In this document: positions 47,471-61,411 of the stretch, in pieces
Layout: each line of letters starts with the position of its first letter
How positions within the stretch are numbered: position 1 is the first letter of the stretch
NCBI RefSeq assembly: GCF_030272615.1
Contig: NC_081405.1
Coordinates: 23,079,772-23,143,771 of the forward strand
Direction: 5' to 3'
DNA: 64,000 bases
Source: Cryptomeria japonica
Taxonomy: Eukaryota > Streptophyta > Pinopsida > Cupressales > Cupressaceae
Notes under the pieces: generated by a model
Told to the model about the DNA's origin: nothing
Database searches by the model: none
The model's input: only the letters and a program-made list of their open reading frames with translations
Program-made: the position numbers and the translations under genes

Positions 47471-48600
47471 ATCATAAAGGCTCTCTTGAATCAAGTTCCT
47501 CATTGTGATGGGGAGGTTATCCCACACTTTCTTGATCTACTTGCATAATTTGATTACTCCTTATAGGCCTAGTACGTTCTTGTAAGAACTCAAGACATTC
47601 CCAACTTTTATGACCAACATATTGGTTGCATTTAAAACATTTACTAGGGAAACCTCTGCAGTTGCTTCCACGTCCCCTTCCTAATATCTCTTTCTCTTTT
47701 CTATTCTGTCTTGTCTCCCTACTCCCTATGGGCTTGATTTCTTCTATGATTTACTTTCCATTGTTTTTTCTCACTTGTCCCTCCTTAGCTGCAAATCTCC
47801 CCCAACTTTTGGAGATATTTAATTGCCTTCTCATTAATTTCTCCTCAGCCTTCAACATATATTGATATGCTTCCTCTACTATAGTAATCCAAAACATACT
47901 CATTTCATCTTGAATATTAAACTGCAATCCATTCACATGCCTAGCCACCTTCTCCTTATCAATTTCATGCCTTCTCGAATGAATGGCCAACTTGTAGAAC
48001 TCTTTTGTGTATTCTTTTATGCTCATATCTTTTTGCTTCAGATTTTGTAAATTTTTGAATAATTCCATTTCATAATCTCCCAAAATAAATTTCCTTTTCA
48101 ATTTGATCACCATTTGACTCCACCTTTTTATTCTTGGGTCTCCATTCACTATCTAGTCCCTTGCAATTCTTTCCACCATAGTGCAACATGTCCTTTCAAC
48201 TTCATTTGGGCTATATTTCCTTTTTGAGGGTCTTTAATCTCTTCCACCTCAAAATATTCTTCTAACTCTCCTATCCAATCAATCAACTCATTTGGATTTA
48301 AAGTTCCAGAAAAGCTCGACACCTCTATTTTGTTGCTCCTTGCAATTAATGTAAGAGACCTCAAAAATCAGTCTTCGCCTATTTCTTTCGGTTGTTCTTC
48401 TTCTCTTCCATGTTCCTCCACGTCACTTTCTTCTCCACTAACATAATTTCTTGCACTTTTGGTAGCCAATCATATCTCATTTCATATATCTTCCCTGAGA
48501 TCTCTTCTTAACAACTCTCAAAATCTCTCTAACAACTCCTCTATCCTCGACATTCCTCTTTGAGGCGACATCTTCAATACTCTTTCAATCAGTGGTTTCA
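47471..48600 (-). pseudogene. gag: gag of the Ty3 derivative, broken
   Basis: Gag-like blocks in order on the minus strand: VSSFSGTLNPNELIDWIGEL (near 48300), KLKGHVALWWKEL (near 48180), then SQMVIKLKRKFILGDYE and YTKEFYKLAI (48090-48000). A zinc knuckle KCFKCNQYVGHKSWEC lies at about 47590-47634, with five rather than four residues between the second Cys and His. A stop and frame changes separate the blocks. The start codon is not certain. Confidence 0.8.
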
Positions 48601-48747
48601 CTATCTCACTACTTTAGGACTCCTATTTCTTGCCTGTAATAACCCACATGAGCTTCTTCACGACCACCTGCTACACTCCCTATCCACCCACAGGTCCTGG
48701 CATAGGCTATCTCCCATTTTAATTTCGGTCTACACACTTAGAACCAT

Positions 48748-48761
48748 CATCCTTGATACCA
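48748..48761 (-). promoter_or_regulatory. primer-binding site of the Ty3 derivative
   Basis: TGGTATCAAGGATG on the minus strand, a few bases inside the 5' LTR; its first eight bases match the initiator-Met tRNA type. Confidence 0.7.
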
Positions 48762-48765
48762 TATA

Positions 48766-49400
48766 TAATGACAACCTTACTAACAACCACTAAATAGAAA
48801 CTAATTTATAGTGTTAAAACAACATATACTGATAGGAAGTTTAGGAATACCAGGAAGTACAATCATTCACATGATATAACAATTTAATCAGTGAAAACAA
48901 TGTGTTCATCCTGACAAATAATATCTCATATCATACTCCGGATGCCAAATAAATCATTTTCCAATCAAAGAAATAGAGATACAGATATTCATTTATTTTT
49001 GTCTTGAATGAGATTACAAAGTAAAAATTGATTCTTTCTAGGATCGAGTTTCTCCTCTTGTCGGGTTGTCTCTTCCTCTCTTTTATGTTCTACCTCTTCC
49101 CAAATTGCATTCCCCCAAAACATGGGCTTCTTCCCTCCTCTATTTCATTCCCCCTCAAATTGGCCAAAGAACTCATCGATATCATGTCCACCCCCACAAA
49201 ACTGAAAAATAATGAACTTGTAAACTACACTTTCTATCTTGTCTAAGTAGTGACAGGAGATGTGAACTCTTGAGCCTACATATTGGTGAGATAGAAAATA
49301 AGAAACCGACCACTAAATGAACACAAAAAAAATACTTAACAAACAAAATAGAGACACAAATAAACAAACTAAAATTAAGGATGATGATGCCCCTACATCA
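48766..49400 (-). repeat. 5' LTR (right) of the gag-protease derivative
   Basis: Matches 45897-46542; 635 bp, ends GCCCCTACATCA on the plus strand, followed by the CAAAT duplication. Confidence 0.85.
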
Positions 49401-49485
49401 CAAATTTGGTGATCTTGCAATGCTTTTGAGAAAAAAAACTCTTGAAGGTTGAGAAGGAGCTTTCTGAATCCACATTTTGATACCC

Positions 49486-49927
49486 TGTTGACTTTTGATA
49501 GCTCTAATACAATGTTGAAGTAAAGATTGAGCGTTGAAACTGTGTTGAAGTAAAGATTGAGCTCTGATACCATGTTGAATTTTGTAACACAAGCTTGCAA
49601 GATCAAACAACAAACTAGAAGACCTTCCATAAATGGGAGTCGCAAGAAAAATATGTCATATTCCTCAAAAGAAAAGGTTATAGGATTAATTTGCAATGCA
49701 TAATGATGTGGCATGATGATGTGCTTTTATAGAGAGCACAAAAATTCCCTAAGCTAAATTGAGGAGAATTAAAGTGAGGAGCTAAAAAGAGCTCAACTCT
49801 AGCTAAACTAGAAGCACAACTAAGAGAATTTAAGCAACTAGAAGCACAACTAAGAGAATTTAAGCAACTAGAAGCACAACTAAGTGAACTTAAGTAAAAA
49901 AACATAACTAGTTAAAATGCTCTAATA
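49486..49927 (-). repeat. 5' LTR (right) of the copia-like element
   Basis: Matches 43821-44177 but is longer. It has three 30-bp copies of the ACTAGAAGCACAACT unit (49808-49897) and an internal primer-binding-site-like TGGTATCAGAGC (minus strand, about 49562-49573). Confidence 0.7.
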
Positions 49928-49932
49928 GGTCT

Positions 49933-51396
49933 TACTTACTATATTCAAAAGAATATGCTTCTTTATGACAAAAGTCACATTTTATTTTATTTTGTTTCAT
50001 CATTATTATAGTTCATATATCATATATTACATGTGCAAGTTCAAAATAGTTACATATGGATGCCACATTTAGAAGGTCTTATTTTCAAAATGAAAAGAAG
50101 AGCTAACACATTTTCTCTTGAACCTATTTGTAAAGAGTCAACATCTTTTATAAATCCATTTTTTCTGTTCATAATATGTGCAACTAAGTAGATCTCATAA
50201 TAGTCAAGGTATCTTAATTGCAATCAAAAGTGATCATCCCTAATAGTGGAGTTGAATCTTCTTTATAAAATTAATAAAATTATAAATTCCATAGCTAGTC
50301 ATTGTCTCAATGTTCATAGTCTACATACAGATGCCTTTTTCTTTTAAAAAAAATAAAAATTAATTAGAATGTTAGCAAACCATGGGTTAGATTCTTCAAG
50401 GTTGTACATCAAGATATCAATTGCTTGATTTTCATAATCTATCCCTCATCATTCCATGTGTTATTAGTAATATGACCTTTACATTCTTTTTAGTCATATT
50501 GCATCCTTTCCAGGCATTTATACATGTTAGTTTGATTGATATTATATTGATATTATAGAATGGATTCCTTTGACACATGTAATCTTGCATTGCAACAAAT
50601 ATGATACGTTGTGATTTGCATTTGTCAACAAGAGAAAAAATAAAAGAAAATAAATAAATAAATATTCAAACATAAAATGAAGGAACCTATACCTTGCTTC
50701 CCTTGCACCTTTTGTTCAAGCTTGAAGAGGTTGATCATCCAATACTGAGAAACTTTCTACAAGATCTCCCAAAAACCTCATGTTCTACACCTATTTGTGG
50801 TTGTACTTAATATTCGTGAAAAAGTGATTGAAAGTATGTGTGGTTATTCTTAAAACTAGCAACATAACATTAGCATTTCATAGATTCCTAGGGTGAATGC
50901 TCAAGGGTGGAGATTTAATCTTGAGATCAATGACTAGGGTTGCGTGAGAGTTTTTGAAAAATGAGAAGCCTCCATGTGGAACCCTACGATTGGTGCATTT
51001 GGAGAGAGCACGATTGAGAGGATTTAGATGGTTGGTATTGCCTTATTTTTATCATATAATTTAAATTGAACCCATGGGGAAGAGTGATATGGCAAGTGTC
51101 TTCTCACACACGTATGTGGATCACATAGGGAAGAGAATTATGACATATGTCATCTAACACATGTGTAAGGAGCACATAAGAAAAAATGATAATGATACAT
51201 GGTGCCCTCTCAAACATATGTGAGTGATCACATAGGGATGTGGGTTTGACAAGTGAGTTCTTTCACACATTTATGAGGATCACACGGGGGAATACAGATC
51301 GTGTATATTTTTTAAGACAACATGGATAACTAGTATTTTATTGGTGGATTATATGGATAAATGAGATCAATATGACACAAGATTTATAAGACTAAT
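49933..51396. other. intergenic sequence with a degenerate tandem array
   Basis: No gene supported. 51085-51300 holds four ~55-bp units around CACACATATGTGNGGATCACATAGGG-like text (starts near 51104, 51156, 51212 and 51269). Confidence 0.5.
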
Positions 51397-52408
51397 TGAT
51401 GCAGGAGCATCCAGTGGTGCAATGACAATCTTGTATCAACAAAAAAAAACAATGTCTGGAATAATGTTTCGATAATAAATTTAATATCTTTGGGGCCTAA
51501 ATATTTTATAAATATTTGGTCAAGTCCTTAAGATGACATCACACAAGGGAGTTGGACACATGTCGATGGAGGTTACAAGGCATAATGAAGGAATCCTTGA
51601 CCAATGCACCCAATTTGGAAGGTTGAAGTAATTTGTGAACACTTGTCAACAATGGTTGAAAGAGCATATTGGAAGAATACTAAACTTAGGCGTCCATTTA
51701 GGAAGTTAGTAATTTTTGTCATGCATGCCTATGCATGTTGTCATATGTCACTTGCATGCTTCCCAAATTGGGTAACCCAAACTTGCATGTGCCATTTTTG
51801 GGGTTTGGAGGAGTTACAAAGCATCTTTATGACAATCACTTGATTAGATAAGAAAGTGACACTCGACATGTGTAGGCCATATGATTCATTTATTGTATTT
51901 TACTATATTTACAAGTTGGGGTCGTATGAATTTTTACTATGGTTTTTTAAAACCTTGCATTTGACCCATGGTAATGTTTTGTGGTGGTATTTTGAAGTCT
52001 GGTGAGTCTATACATTAAGGTTTTAAGTTGGAGATTACATTTTTTTCAATTTGCAAGTTAAAGAACAATGATAGAGAAGGAAAACTAAAGTCAAAGTGTT
52101 GAAGAATTAGTTTCAGAGTTGGTTGATGGTTTCCTTGTAGTTCACTCTTGTATATGTATTGATTTTATATCAATTTTCTTATTTGTAATAATATTTGATA
52201 GTATTGTACATATTGCCTTTAAGGCTAAAAGCATTGTAATTCATTTTTAGAAAGATTAAATAAAACAAGAATCATGTCTTGTAAATTTCTTATTTAATTT
52301 ATTATCATTTTAAGTTATCTATGTTAGGGAAGTACCCTACATCATATTTAAGTCAAATTATTTTTTGATTTTCATGTGCATGGATTGAGAGGGAGAGTCT
52401 CCCTTTAT
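51397..52408 (+). mobile_element. decayed Ty3/gypsy LTR
   Basis: Starts TGATGCAGGAGCATCCAG, close to the start of the LTR of the Ty3 derivative above. Ends in R-U5-like sequence just before a primer-binding site. The right boundary is approximate and no partner LTR or coding interior was found. Confidence 0.5.
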
Positions 52409-52411
52409 TGG

Positions 52412-52423
52412 TGGTATCAGAGC
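52412..52423 (+). promoter_or_regulatory. iMet-type primer-binding site
   Basis: TGGTATCAGAGC, the standard plant initiator-Met primer-binding sequence, directly after the decayed LTR. It supports a former 5' LTR here. Confidence 0.65.
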
Positions 52424-52766
52424 TAGTGTTCCTAAGTGTGTATGTAGAGTGTCTAACATGAGGTAGTTTGCAAAAAGATCTAAGGGTGAAGTGTGTGTGA
52501 GTTTGATGCATATGTATGTGTAGCTTGCAAGAGGGGATACTTAAAGTACTTTTTGAGAAAAGGTTCCTAACTTTGTAAACATATCGTCGAATGTGAGGCG
52601 GTTTGCAATAGACCCTGAAAGTATTGATAAGACGATTTGTGTTGAGGCTTTGTGAGGCCTCGAGTATGGAAAAGAGAAAGAAGAAAATAAATGTTGCCAT
52701 TGGATGGATTCCTAGGATTCCTAAACTTGAGAAAATCAGAGAAGGACCTTGGAAAATTAGATAGAT

Positions 52767-55247
<2,481 letters not shown>

Positions 55248-55737
55248 TGTGAGATTTTGCCAAGATCAAGAGCTCAATGAAAAGTACTATAGAGAGACAA
55301 AATAGATGATAGGAATAAACTGTATTCTATCAAGATGAAAATACTGATCAACTAGATCATCAATCGTTACATACAATGAATATGAGTCTGCTTATATAGG
55401 CAAGGCTATATGGATATGTGAGCACACAAACATGACATGTGGCTCAATAAGAATCAAGGGTAGGTAGGAAATAGGTGTGGTAGGTAGGAAAAACAATATA
55501 ATATTTCACAAGAGGTGGATCAGCCATCGAAGGTGGAATTATCATCCCACGATAAGTGGATATGATAAGAAAAAACAAGATCACAACATTAAAGGTGGAA
55601 ATTCTCCTACATACAGACTCCCAATGTAGCACAAACACCCAAGTGTCTCATACCCAAACTACTATGATATGCATGTACCTAAGTAAACTTAAGTAAGGTG
55701 TAATAATATCCAAGATGAATAATTAATTACACCAACA
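55248..55737 (-). repeat. 3' LTR of a minus-strand copia element
   Basis: 490 bp with TG...CA ends. On the minus strand it begins TGTTGGTGTAATTAATT and has a TATA box (CCTATATAAG, about 55390-55400). A polypurine tract (GCACTTAAGGGGGGG, 55738-55752) precedes it. The element body continues to the right but is interrupted at 55808. Confidence 0.75.
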
Positions 55738-55752
55738 CCCCCCCTTAAGTGC

Positions 55753-55807
55753 AACTTAGGGAAATGCACTTAAGTCTACAATGCAACTAAGCAATGTAAG
55801 ATGGGTT
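55753..55807 (-). other. stub of the interior of the minus-strand copia element
   Basis: About 55 bp left of the inserted plus-strand element; no coding content. Confidence 0.45.
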
Positions 55808-57245
55808 TGTTGGCATTTTTAGTTTGTTGGTATTTTGCATATAGATTGCATTAATGATATGTTGTCATTGATGTCAATTGAATCGGTAATGGTATTCATT
55901 TTATTGTTGATATTGTTGTTTTTGATATTGGCTAGTAACCGGTAGGAAGAGCTTTGTGGAAGATGTTGTAAACCGGTATGTAAAGTTTGTGAGTTGAACC
56001 GGTAAACCGATGTAAAGGGTTAAACCTTTCTATGCAATGTAACTGGTAAACCCTATCAGTTGTTAAACCCTAACCGATCAAGTTTGTTGGTTTATTATCT
56101 GATGAGCGATAATGATGGAGACACGTGTGATCATTGTATGAGGATAAGTTCAGATTGTTTTGGCGTGTTTGTTTGTTGTCTAGGGAAGGAGCAAAGTGGA
56201 TTGCATCTAATGCATGGTGCGTGATGAGTTACAAAGTCCGATGAAGCGGTGATCATGGAGCGGTCGAAATTTTCTTGAAGAATGTGAAGAGATTGTTATG
56301 ATTTCTAACCGTCAATATTGTACCGACTTGTTTGTAATTTTGATGATGAGAATTAGGTTTTTGTTGTGTTACCGACTTAATTGATTTGTATTTAAGGTCG
56401 ATGAAGTTGTTTGTAAAAGTTGTTGGCAAGATTGGCAGAAACCTGTTGAGTGTGTAGTTGCCTAACTGGTGAATGGATCTGCATTTTGAGTAAAGGCGGA
56501 TTGAAGCTTAAAAGGATCTGATCAAGCAAATGTAGTGCTATTCAAACAGATAAAAAAAACCTATTGTTTTCTAACAATTACAATAGAAGTGAAATCCCTT
56601 AACTGGGTAAGCTCTAACAAGTTTGGTTACTTATTAAATCCTCTAACAAGGTGGTCCATTAGCTTGGATTCTTAAATCCTCCAGTGAGGTTACTCCTAAC
56701 AGGGTATTGTTCTTTTCATCAAAGCATATTTGTAAATCCCTTAACCGGGTGATTCCTAACCGGAATTAGTTCCTAATAGGACTTATTGTAAAGCTTTAAC
56801 AAGCTTGGCTCCTAACAGGGCGAACTTCAAAAGAGTTCAGATAGCTATCCTTGTGAGTCTCATCTCACCGTGGTTTTTACCTATTTGGGTTTTCCACATA
56901 TAAACATTTGTGTCAAGTGGTGAATGTTTTTGTGGTTATTATCTTATTTGTTGATTTGATTAACTTCTGATAAGGCATGATAACTAGAAGCATTGAGAGA
57001 TGAATATGTTGAGATATGATTAAGCATTGTTGATGTTTACAAGATTGGATTTGTTTACTGTTAAGTTGTCATAACAATCAAACCAGTTGATGTCAAGTAT
57101 TCTTATGAATATTGATCTTGACTGTGATATGTTTACTTTGTGTGATTGAATTTGAGTTTGGGAACTTTGTATCAGTTTTTCAGTATATTGATTCACCCCC
57201 CCTCTCAGTATTGTACTGGATACTTATTCTTTCATCATACCATCA
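55808..57245 (+). repeat. 5' LTR of the copia element
   Basis: 1,438 bp, TGTTGGCATT ... ATACCATCA. Contains several AACCGGTA motifs (55936, 55970, 55996) and, at 56575-56830, a run of TCCTAACAGGG / CTCTAACAAGG-like phrases. Confidence 0.92.
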
Positions 57246-57247
57246 AT

Positions 57248-57259
57248 TGGTATCAGAGC
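57248..57259 (+). promoter_or_regulatory. primer-binding site of the copia element
   Basis: TGGTATCAGAGC two bases after the LTR, complementary to the initiator-Met tRNA 3' region. Confidence 0.9.
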
Positions 57260-57317
57260 GTCCCAGGTCCTCTTTAATCTGAAAGCCTAACAGCTTGAGG
57301 AAAAGATCTTGTAGATC

Positions 57318-58060
57318 ATGATGAAGAAAGAAGGTTTGAAGTTCAACAAAGATAACTATAGAATATGGAGCGACATAATGAAGATTTACATTAAGATTCT
57401 TGGTAGTCAGTATTGGGATCATATAGAAACTAAGTATATTACACTGACTGGAACCCTAAGTGATGATCGGGAGAAAGAACAACAAGAAAATCATCAAGCA
57501 TTAGAGGCTATTACCCGTCTGATGTTGAATATGTAGATGTTCATGGTCTTGAAACTGCATATGAAGTATGGAAAAAACCTGAAGAGATTTATAGCGGTGA
57601 TGAACATGTTAAGATTGCTAAAGAGGAGAGTCTAAGAGGAAAGTTTGATGACATGAGAATGTCTGAAGGTGAGAATATCCAGCAGTATGGTCAAAGGATA
57701 AAAGAGATAGTTGGTGAAATAAAGAGTGCAGGAGGGAAAGTGGAAGATGCCATAGTGATCAGTAAGGTACTGAGAACCCTGCTACCGCTCTATGCTATCC
57801 GAGTTATAGCTATTCAGGAGCTGAAATCCATTGACAAGACAAAGGTATCTCTTGACTCTATTATTGGCAAACTTATTGCTTTTGAATTAAATGGTTATGA
57901 TGGTAGTGTACAAAAATCAGAATCTGCATTCAGAGCTTTTGTCTCTAACCCATCTGTGAGAAGAAGTAGAGATACCGACCATAGCTATGAATCTAGATCC
58001 AACAAAGATGTTGATGATGAAGACAACTTAGTGTAACTTGAAGCATTCTTGGAAAATCGA
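57318..58060 (+). pseudogene. gag: copia gag, broken
   Basis: ATG 57318 opens MMKKEGLKFNKDNYRIWSD, typical of the N-terminus of plant copia gag. A one-base frameshift near 57517 passes to the frame carrying YVDVHGLETAYEVWKK and GENIQQYGQRIKEIVGEI. A TAA at 58034 interrupts just before LEAFLENRLPRG, where Gln would fit. Gag would form the particle. Confidence 0.85.
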
Positions 58061-59500
58061 CTGCCTAGAGGCACTCGTAAATATAGAGGTAAGCTACCTT
58101 TAAAATGTTTTGCATGCAACAAGATTGGTCATATAGGAACTAATTGCCCTAATGGTGAAAATGAATACAAGAGAAACAAATTTAAAAAGTATAAGGGTAA
58201 AGGCAAGAGAGATTGTCTTGTAGCTATTGACAATGGTATTACTGATGAAGAATCTGATGATGATGCTAGTAAAGATATTGTGTTTGTAGCTATTAAGGAA
58301 AAAATATTAGATCAAAAGGCACTAATATCTAGGATGGATAACTCTGATGATTGGATCACTGATAGTGGTTGTTCAGATCACATGACCGGTGATCGGAGCA
58401 AATTTCTTTCCCTGAAGGAATTTGATGGTGGTTTTGTCAAATTTGGCAATGACTAACCATGTATGGTTAAAGGTAAGGGAGTTATTTCCCCTAATAGGAA
58501 GAGCAGTGCTGACGATGTCTATTGGGTTGAAGGCCTAAATCACAATCTTTTGAGTGTGGCACAACTTAATGATAGAGGATACCCACTAGAGTTTAGAAAT
58601 GGTATGTGCAAAATCTTTGACAACAAAGGTGAATTGATTGCAACCGGGAAACAGACCAGAGGTAATCTATTTCATCTTATTTCTAAAGTTAGCAATTGTT
58701 TGATTGCAAAGATAGATGATAGCTGGCTTTGGCATAGGAGATTTTGTCATATAAATTTTGACAATATTGTTAAAGTGAGTAAGTCTAAGACAGTAAGAGG
58801 TCTACCTCAACTAGACAAACCGGTTAATGCTCTTTGTAAAAAATGTCAGTTAGGAAAGATGACTTCAACTTTCAAGAGCAAGTCCTTCTCAGTAGAGCAC
58901 TTGTTAGATGTGGTTCATATAGATCTATGTGGACCAATAAGAACAAGAAGCTTTCAAGGTGACAAATATTTCATGATCTTCACTGATGATTGTTCAAGGA
59001 TGATGTGGGTCACATTCTTGAAGGATAAGAATGAAACTTTTGGTAAATTCAAGGCATCTAGGGCCTTAGCTGAGAAAGAGAGTGGCAAAAAGATAAAATG
59101 TCTGAGAACAGATCAAGACGGTGAATTTACTTCTGAGGAATTCACTAAGTATTGTGATGACAATGGTATCAAGTGACAACTTTCTGCACCAAGGACACCA
59201 CAACAAAATGGTATGGCAGAGAGAAACAACCAGTCAGTGGTTGAAGTTGCTAGGACTATGTTGATACAAGGAGGTGTAGCGAAAACATTTTGGAAAGAAG
59301 TTGTAAGTACAACTGTCTACACAATGAATTGAGTTCTGGTGAAAAGAGGTAAGGACAAGACCCCTTATGAATACTGGTATGGGAGATCACCTGATGTTAG
59401 CTATTTTAAGATATTTGGAAGCAAATGTTTTATTGAAAGAGGTGATTACATAAGTAAGTTTGAAGCTAAGACTGATGAAGGCATATTTCTTGGCTTCCAA
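58061..59500 (+). pseudogene. copia zinc knuckle, protease and integrase, broken
   Basis: The zinc knuckle is CFACNKIGHIGTNC (58108-58150). The protease motif is WITDSGCSDHMTG (about 58351-58390; catalytic Asp in DSG). After a TAA at 58454, integrase follows with its finger (WLWHRRFCH ... CKKCQLGK) and core residues in VVHIDLCGP, LRTDQDGEF and, past a TGA at 59174, QQNGMAERNN (Glu, near 59210). A second TGA at 59330 and a frameshift near 59500 follow. All three core acidic residues are present. Confidence 0.88.
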
Positions 59501-61411
59501 CAAGAGTAAGGCATATAAATGCTTCAACAACTGGACACAGAGAATTGTTGAGAGTGTTGATGTTCATGTAGATGGATGTCATGAATTCTATGAAGGAACC
59601 AGTTCAGAGAAAAAGGATGAAGATCCTTGCATTTTGATTTTGGAACCTGAAATTGTTAAATCAGAAACCGGTAAAGCAAATCCTAATGTACTTGTTCAAC
59701 CAGAACAAATAAATTCAGAAGAAGATGATAATGAAGAAGCTGAACCTGAAGAGAATGATCATGTTATTCCTAGGTATGTGAGACTAAATCATAGTCCTGA
59801 AAAGATTATTGGGGATAAGGATGTTGGAGTACTAACTAGAAGGAGAATAAGAGAGAACTCTTGCATGATCTCCACCTTTGAAGCTAGAAGTGCTAAGGAG
59901 GCATTTGGTGATGATCATTGGGTTAAAGCTATGGAGGAGGAATTGGATCAAATTGAGAAGAACAACACTTGGACCACGGTACCCCCGACTGGTAAACAAG
60001 AATGTTATAGGTACTAAACGGGTGTTCAGAAACAAGTTAAATGAAGATGGTGTTGTAGTTCGAAACAAGGCAAGAGTAGTCTACAAAGGTTATGCACAAG
60101 AAGAAGGAGAAGATTATGGAGAAACTTTTGCACCAGTAGCAAGACTGGAAGGTGTCAGAACTTTATTTGCATTTGTATCTCATAAGAAGTTCAAGGTATA
60201 CCAAATGGATGTTAAGTCTGCATTTTTTAATGGGGTATTGGAAGAAGAGGTTTATATAGAGCAGCCCGATGGTTATGCATTGACAGATAAGGAAGACATG
60301 GTATGCAAATTGCATAAAGCTTTGTATGGATTAAAGCAGGCACTCAGAGCATGGTATGAACAACTTCATACACATCTAATGAAGATAGGCTTTGCTAGAA
60401 CCAGTTATGACAACAACATTTATCTCAAGGCTGAAGGAGATGAAATACTGGTCAGTGAAGTATTTGTTGATGATATTATATTTGGAGGTAATGATGACAT
60501 GAGAAATAGTTTTGTAGATGAAACGAAGACTGAGTTTGAGATGTCATTAGTAGGGGAAATAGATTTCATAGGCTTGCAGATACAACAAATGAAGAATGGT
60601 ATTTTCATTACTCAATCTAATTATGTGAAAGAGGTTTTGAAGACTTTTGGTATGAGTGACTATAAACCAGTTGGAACCCCAATGGTTACAGGTTGTAAGT
60701 TGTCCAAGGAAGATGCATCTAAGTCTATAGATGAAAAGGAATACAGGTCAATGATTGGCAAATTACACTATGTTGTTCACAGTCGACCAGATATTGCCCA
60801 TGTAGTTGGTATGGTTGCTAGATTTTAGAAGAATCCAAAGGAAGCACATCTGATGGCAACCAAGAATTTTTAGATATCTAAAAGGTAATATTGACTATTG
60901 GTTATGGTATCCATATGGTGTAAATATTGATTTGAAGGCATACACAGATGCTAATTGGGCAGGAAATATTGATGACCAGAAGAGTACTATCAGTGGAGCA
61001 TTCTTTCTAGGAGGAAGGCTAGTTTCATGGAGTAGTAAAAAGTAGAGTTGTACTTCACAATCTACTGCTGAAGTTGAGTATGTAGCAGCTTATATGAATT
61101 GCACACAAGCTATTTGGATGAGACACATTTTGGAAGGTTTTAAGATGAAAATCTTAGAACCAATAAAGATTTTGTGTGATAATACAAGTGCAATAAACAT
61201 TTCTAAAAATCTTGTTTTGCACGCAAAGACTAAGCACATTGAATTGAAGTATCACTTCTTGAGGGAAAAAGTTCAAAGTAAAGATGTTATCTTGGAGCAT
61301 GTTTCTACCAAGGAGCAGTTTGCAGATATCTTTACCAAACCTCTGCCTAAGACCACTTTTGAGTATCTTAGAAGTCAATTGGGGGTTGTCCCTCTTCATA
61401 AAGTTAGTTGA
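59501..61411 (+). pseudogene. pol: copia integrase C-terminus, reverse transcriptase and RNase H, broken
   Basis: A linker leads to EAFGDDHWVKAMEEELDQIE (59890-59950). An extra base in a C run near 59985 shifts frame into NVIGTKRVFRNKLN. Reverse transcriptase shows VYQMDVKSAFFNG (motif A Asp present), LYGLKQALRAWYEQL and FVDDIIFG (catalytic DD, about 60460-60483). A TAG at 60826, a frameshift near 60863 and a TAG at 61043 follow. RNase H shows TDANWAGN (about 60945), then KTKHIELKYHFLRE and FTKPLPKTTF. TGA 61409-61411 is the natural end. Confidence 0.9.

Larger units (their letters stand above)
45897..49400 (-). mobile_element. Ty3/gypsy deletion derivative keeping gag and part of protease
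   Basis: 3,504 bp with LTRs 45897-46542 and 48766-49400 and a CAAAT duplication at 45892-45896 and 49401-49405. An initiator-Met-type primer-binding site lies at 48748-48761. The interior (2.2 kb) has gag and a protease remnant but no reverse transcriptase, RNase H or integrase. It therefore needed enzymes from a relative. Confidence 0.85.
43821..49927 (-). mobile_element. coding-poor copia-like element, minus strand, with a nested Ty3 derivative
   Basis: Terminal repeats at 43821-44177 and 49486-49927 start TGTTAGAGCATTTTAAC on the minus strand (the right copy has decayed to TATTAGAGC). A G-rich polypurine tract (CTTAAGGAGGGGGGG) abuts the left repeat at 44178-44200, as in copia elements. 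Flanks GGTGT (43816-43820) and GGTCT (49928-49932) look like a decayed target duplication. Excluding the nested insertion the interior is only ~1.8 kb, with no recognisable gag or pol, so it was non-autonomous. Confidence 0.7.

Noticed and set aside
47590-47634. A cellular zinc-knuckle gene reading of KCFKCNQYVGHKSWEC
   Set aside because: It is bracketed by gag and protease blocks and LTRs, so it is the nucleocapsid of the Ty3 derivative.
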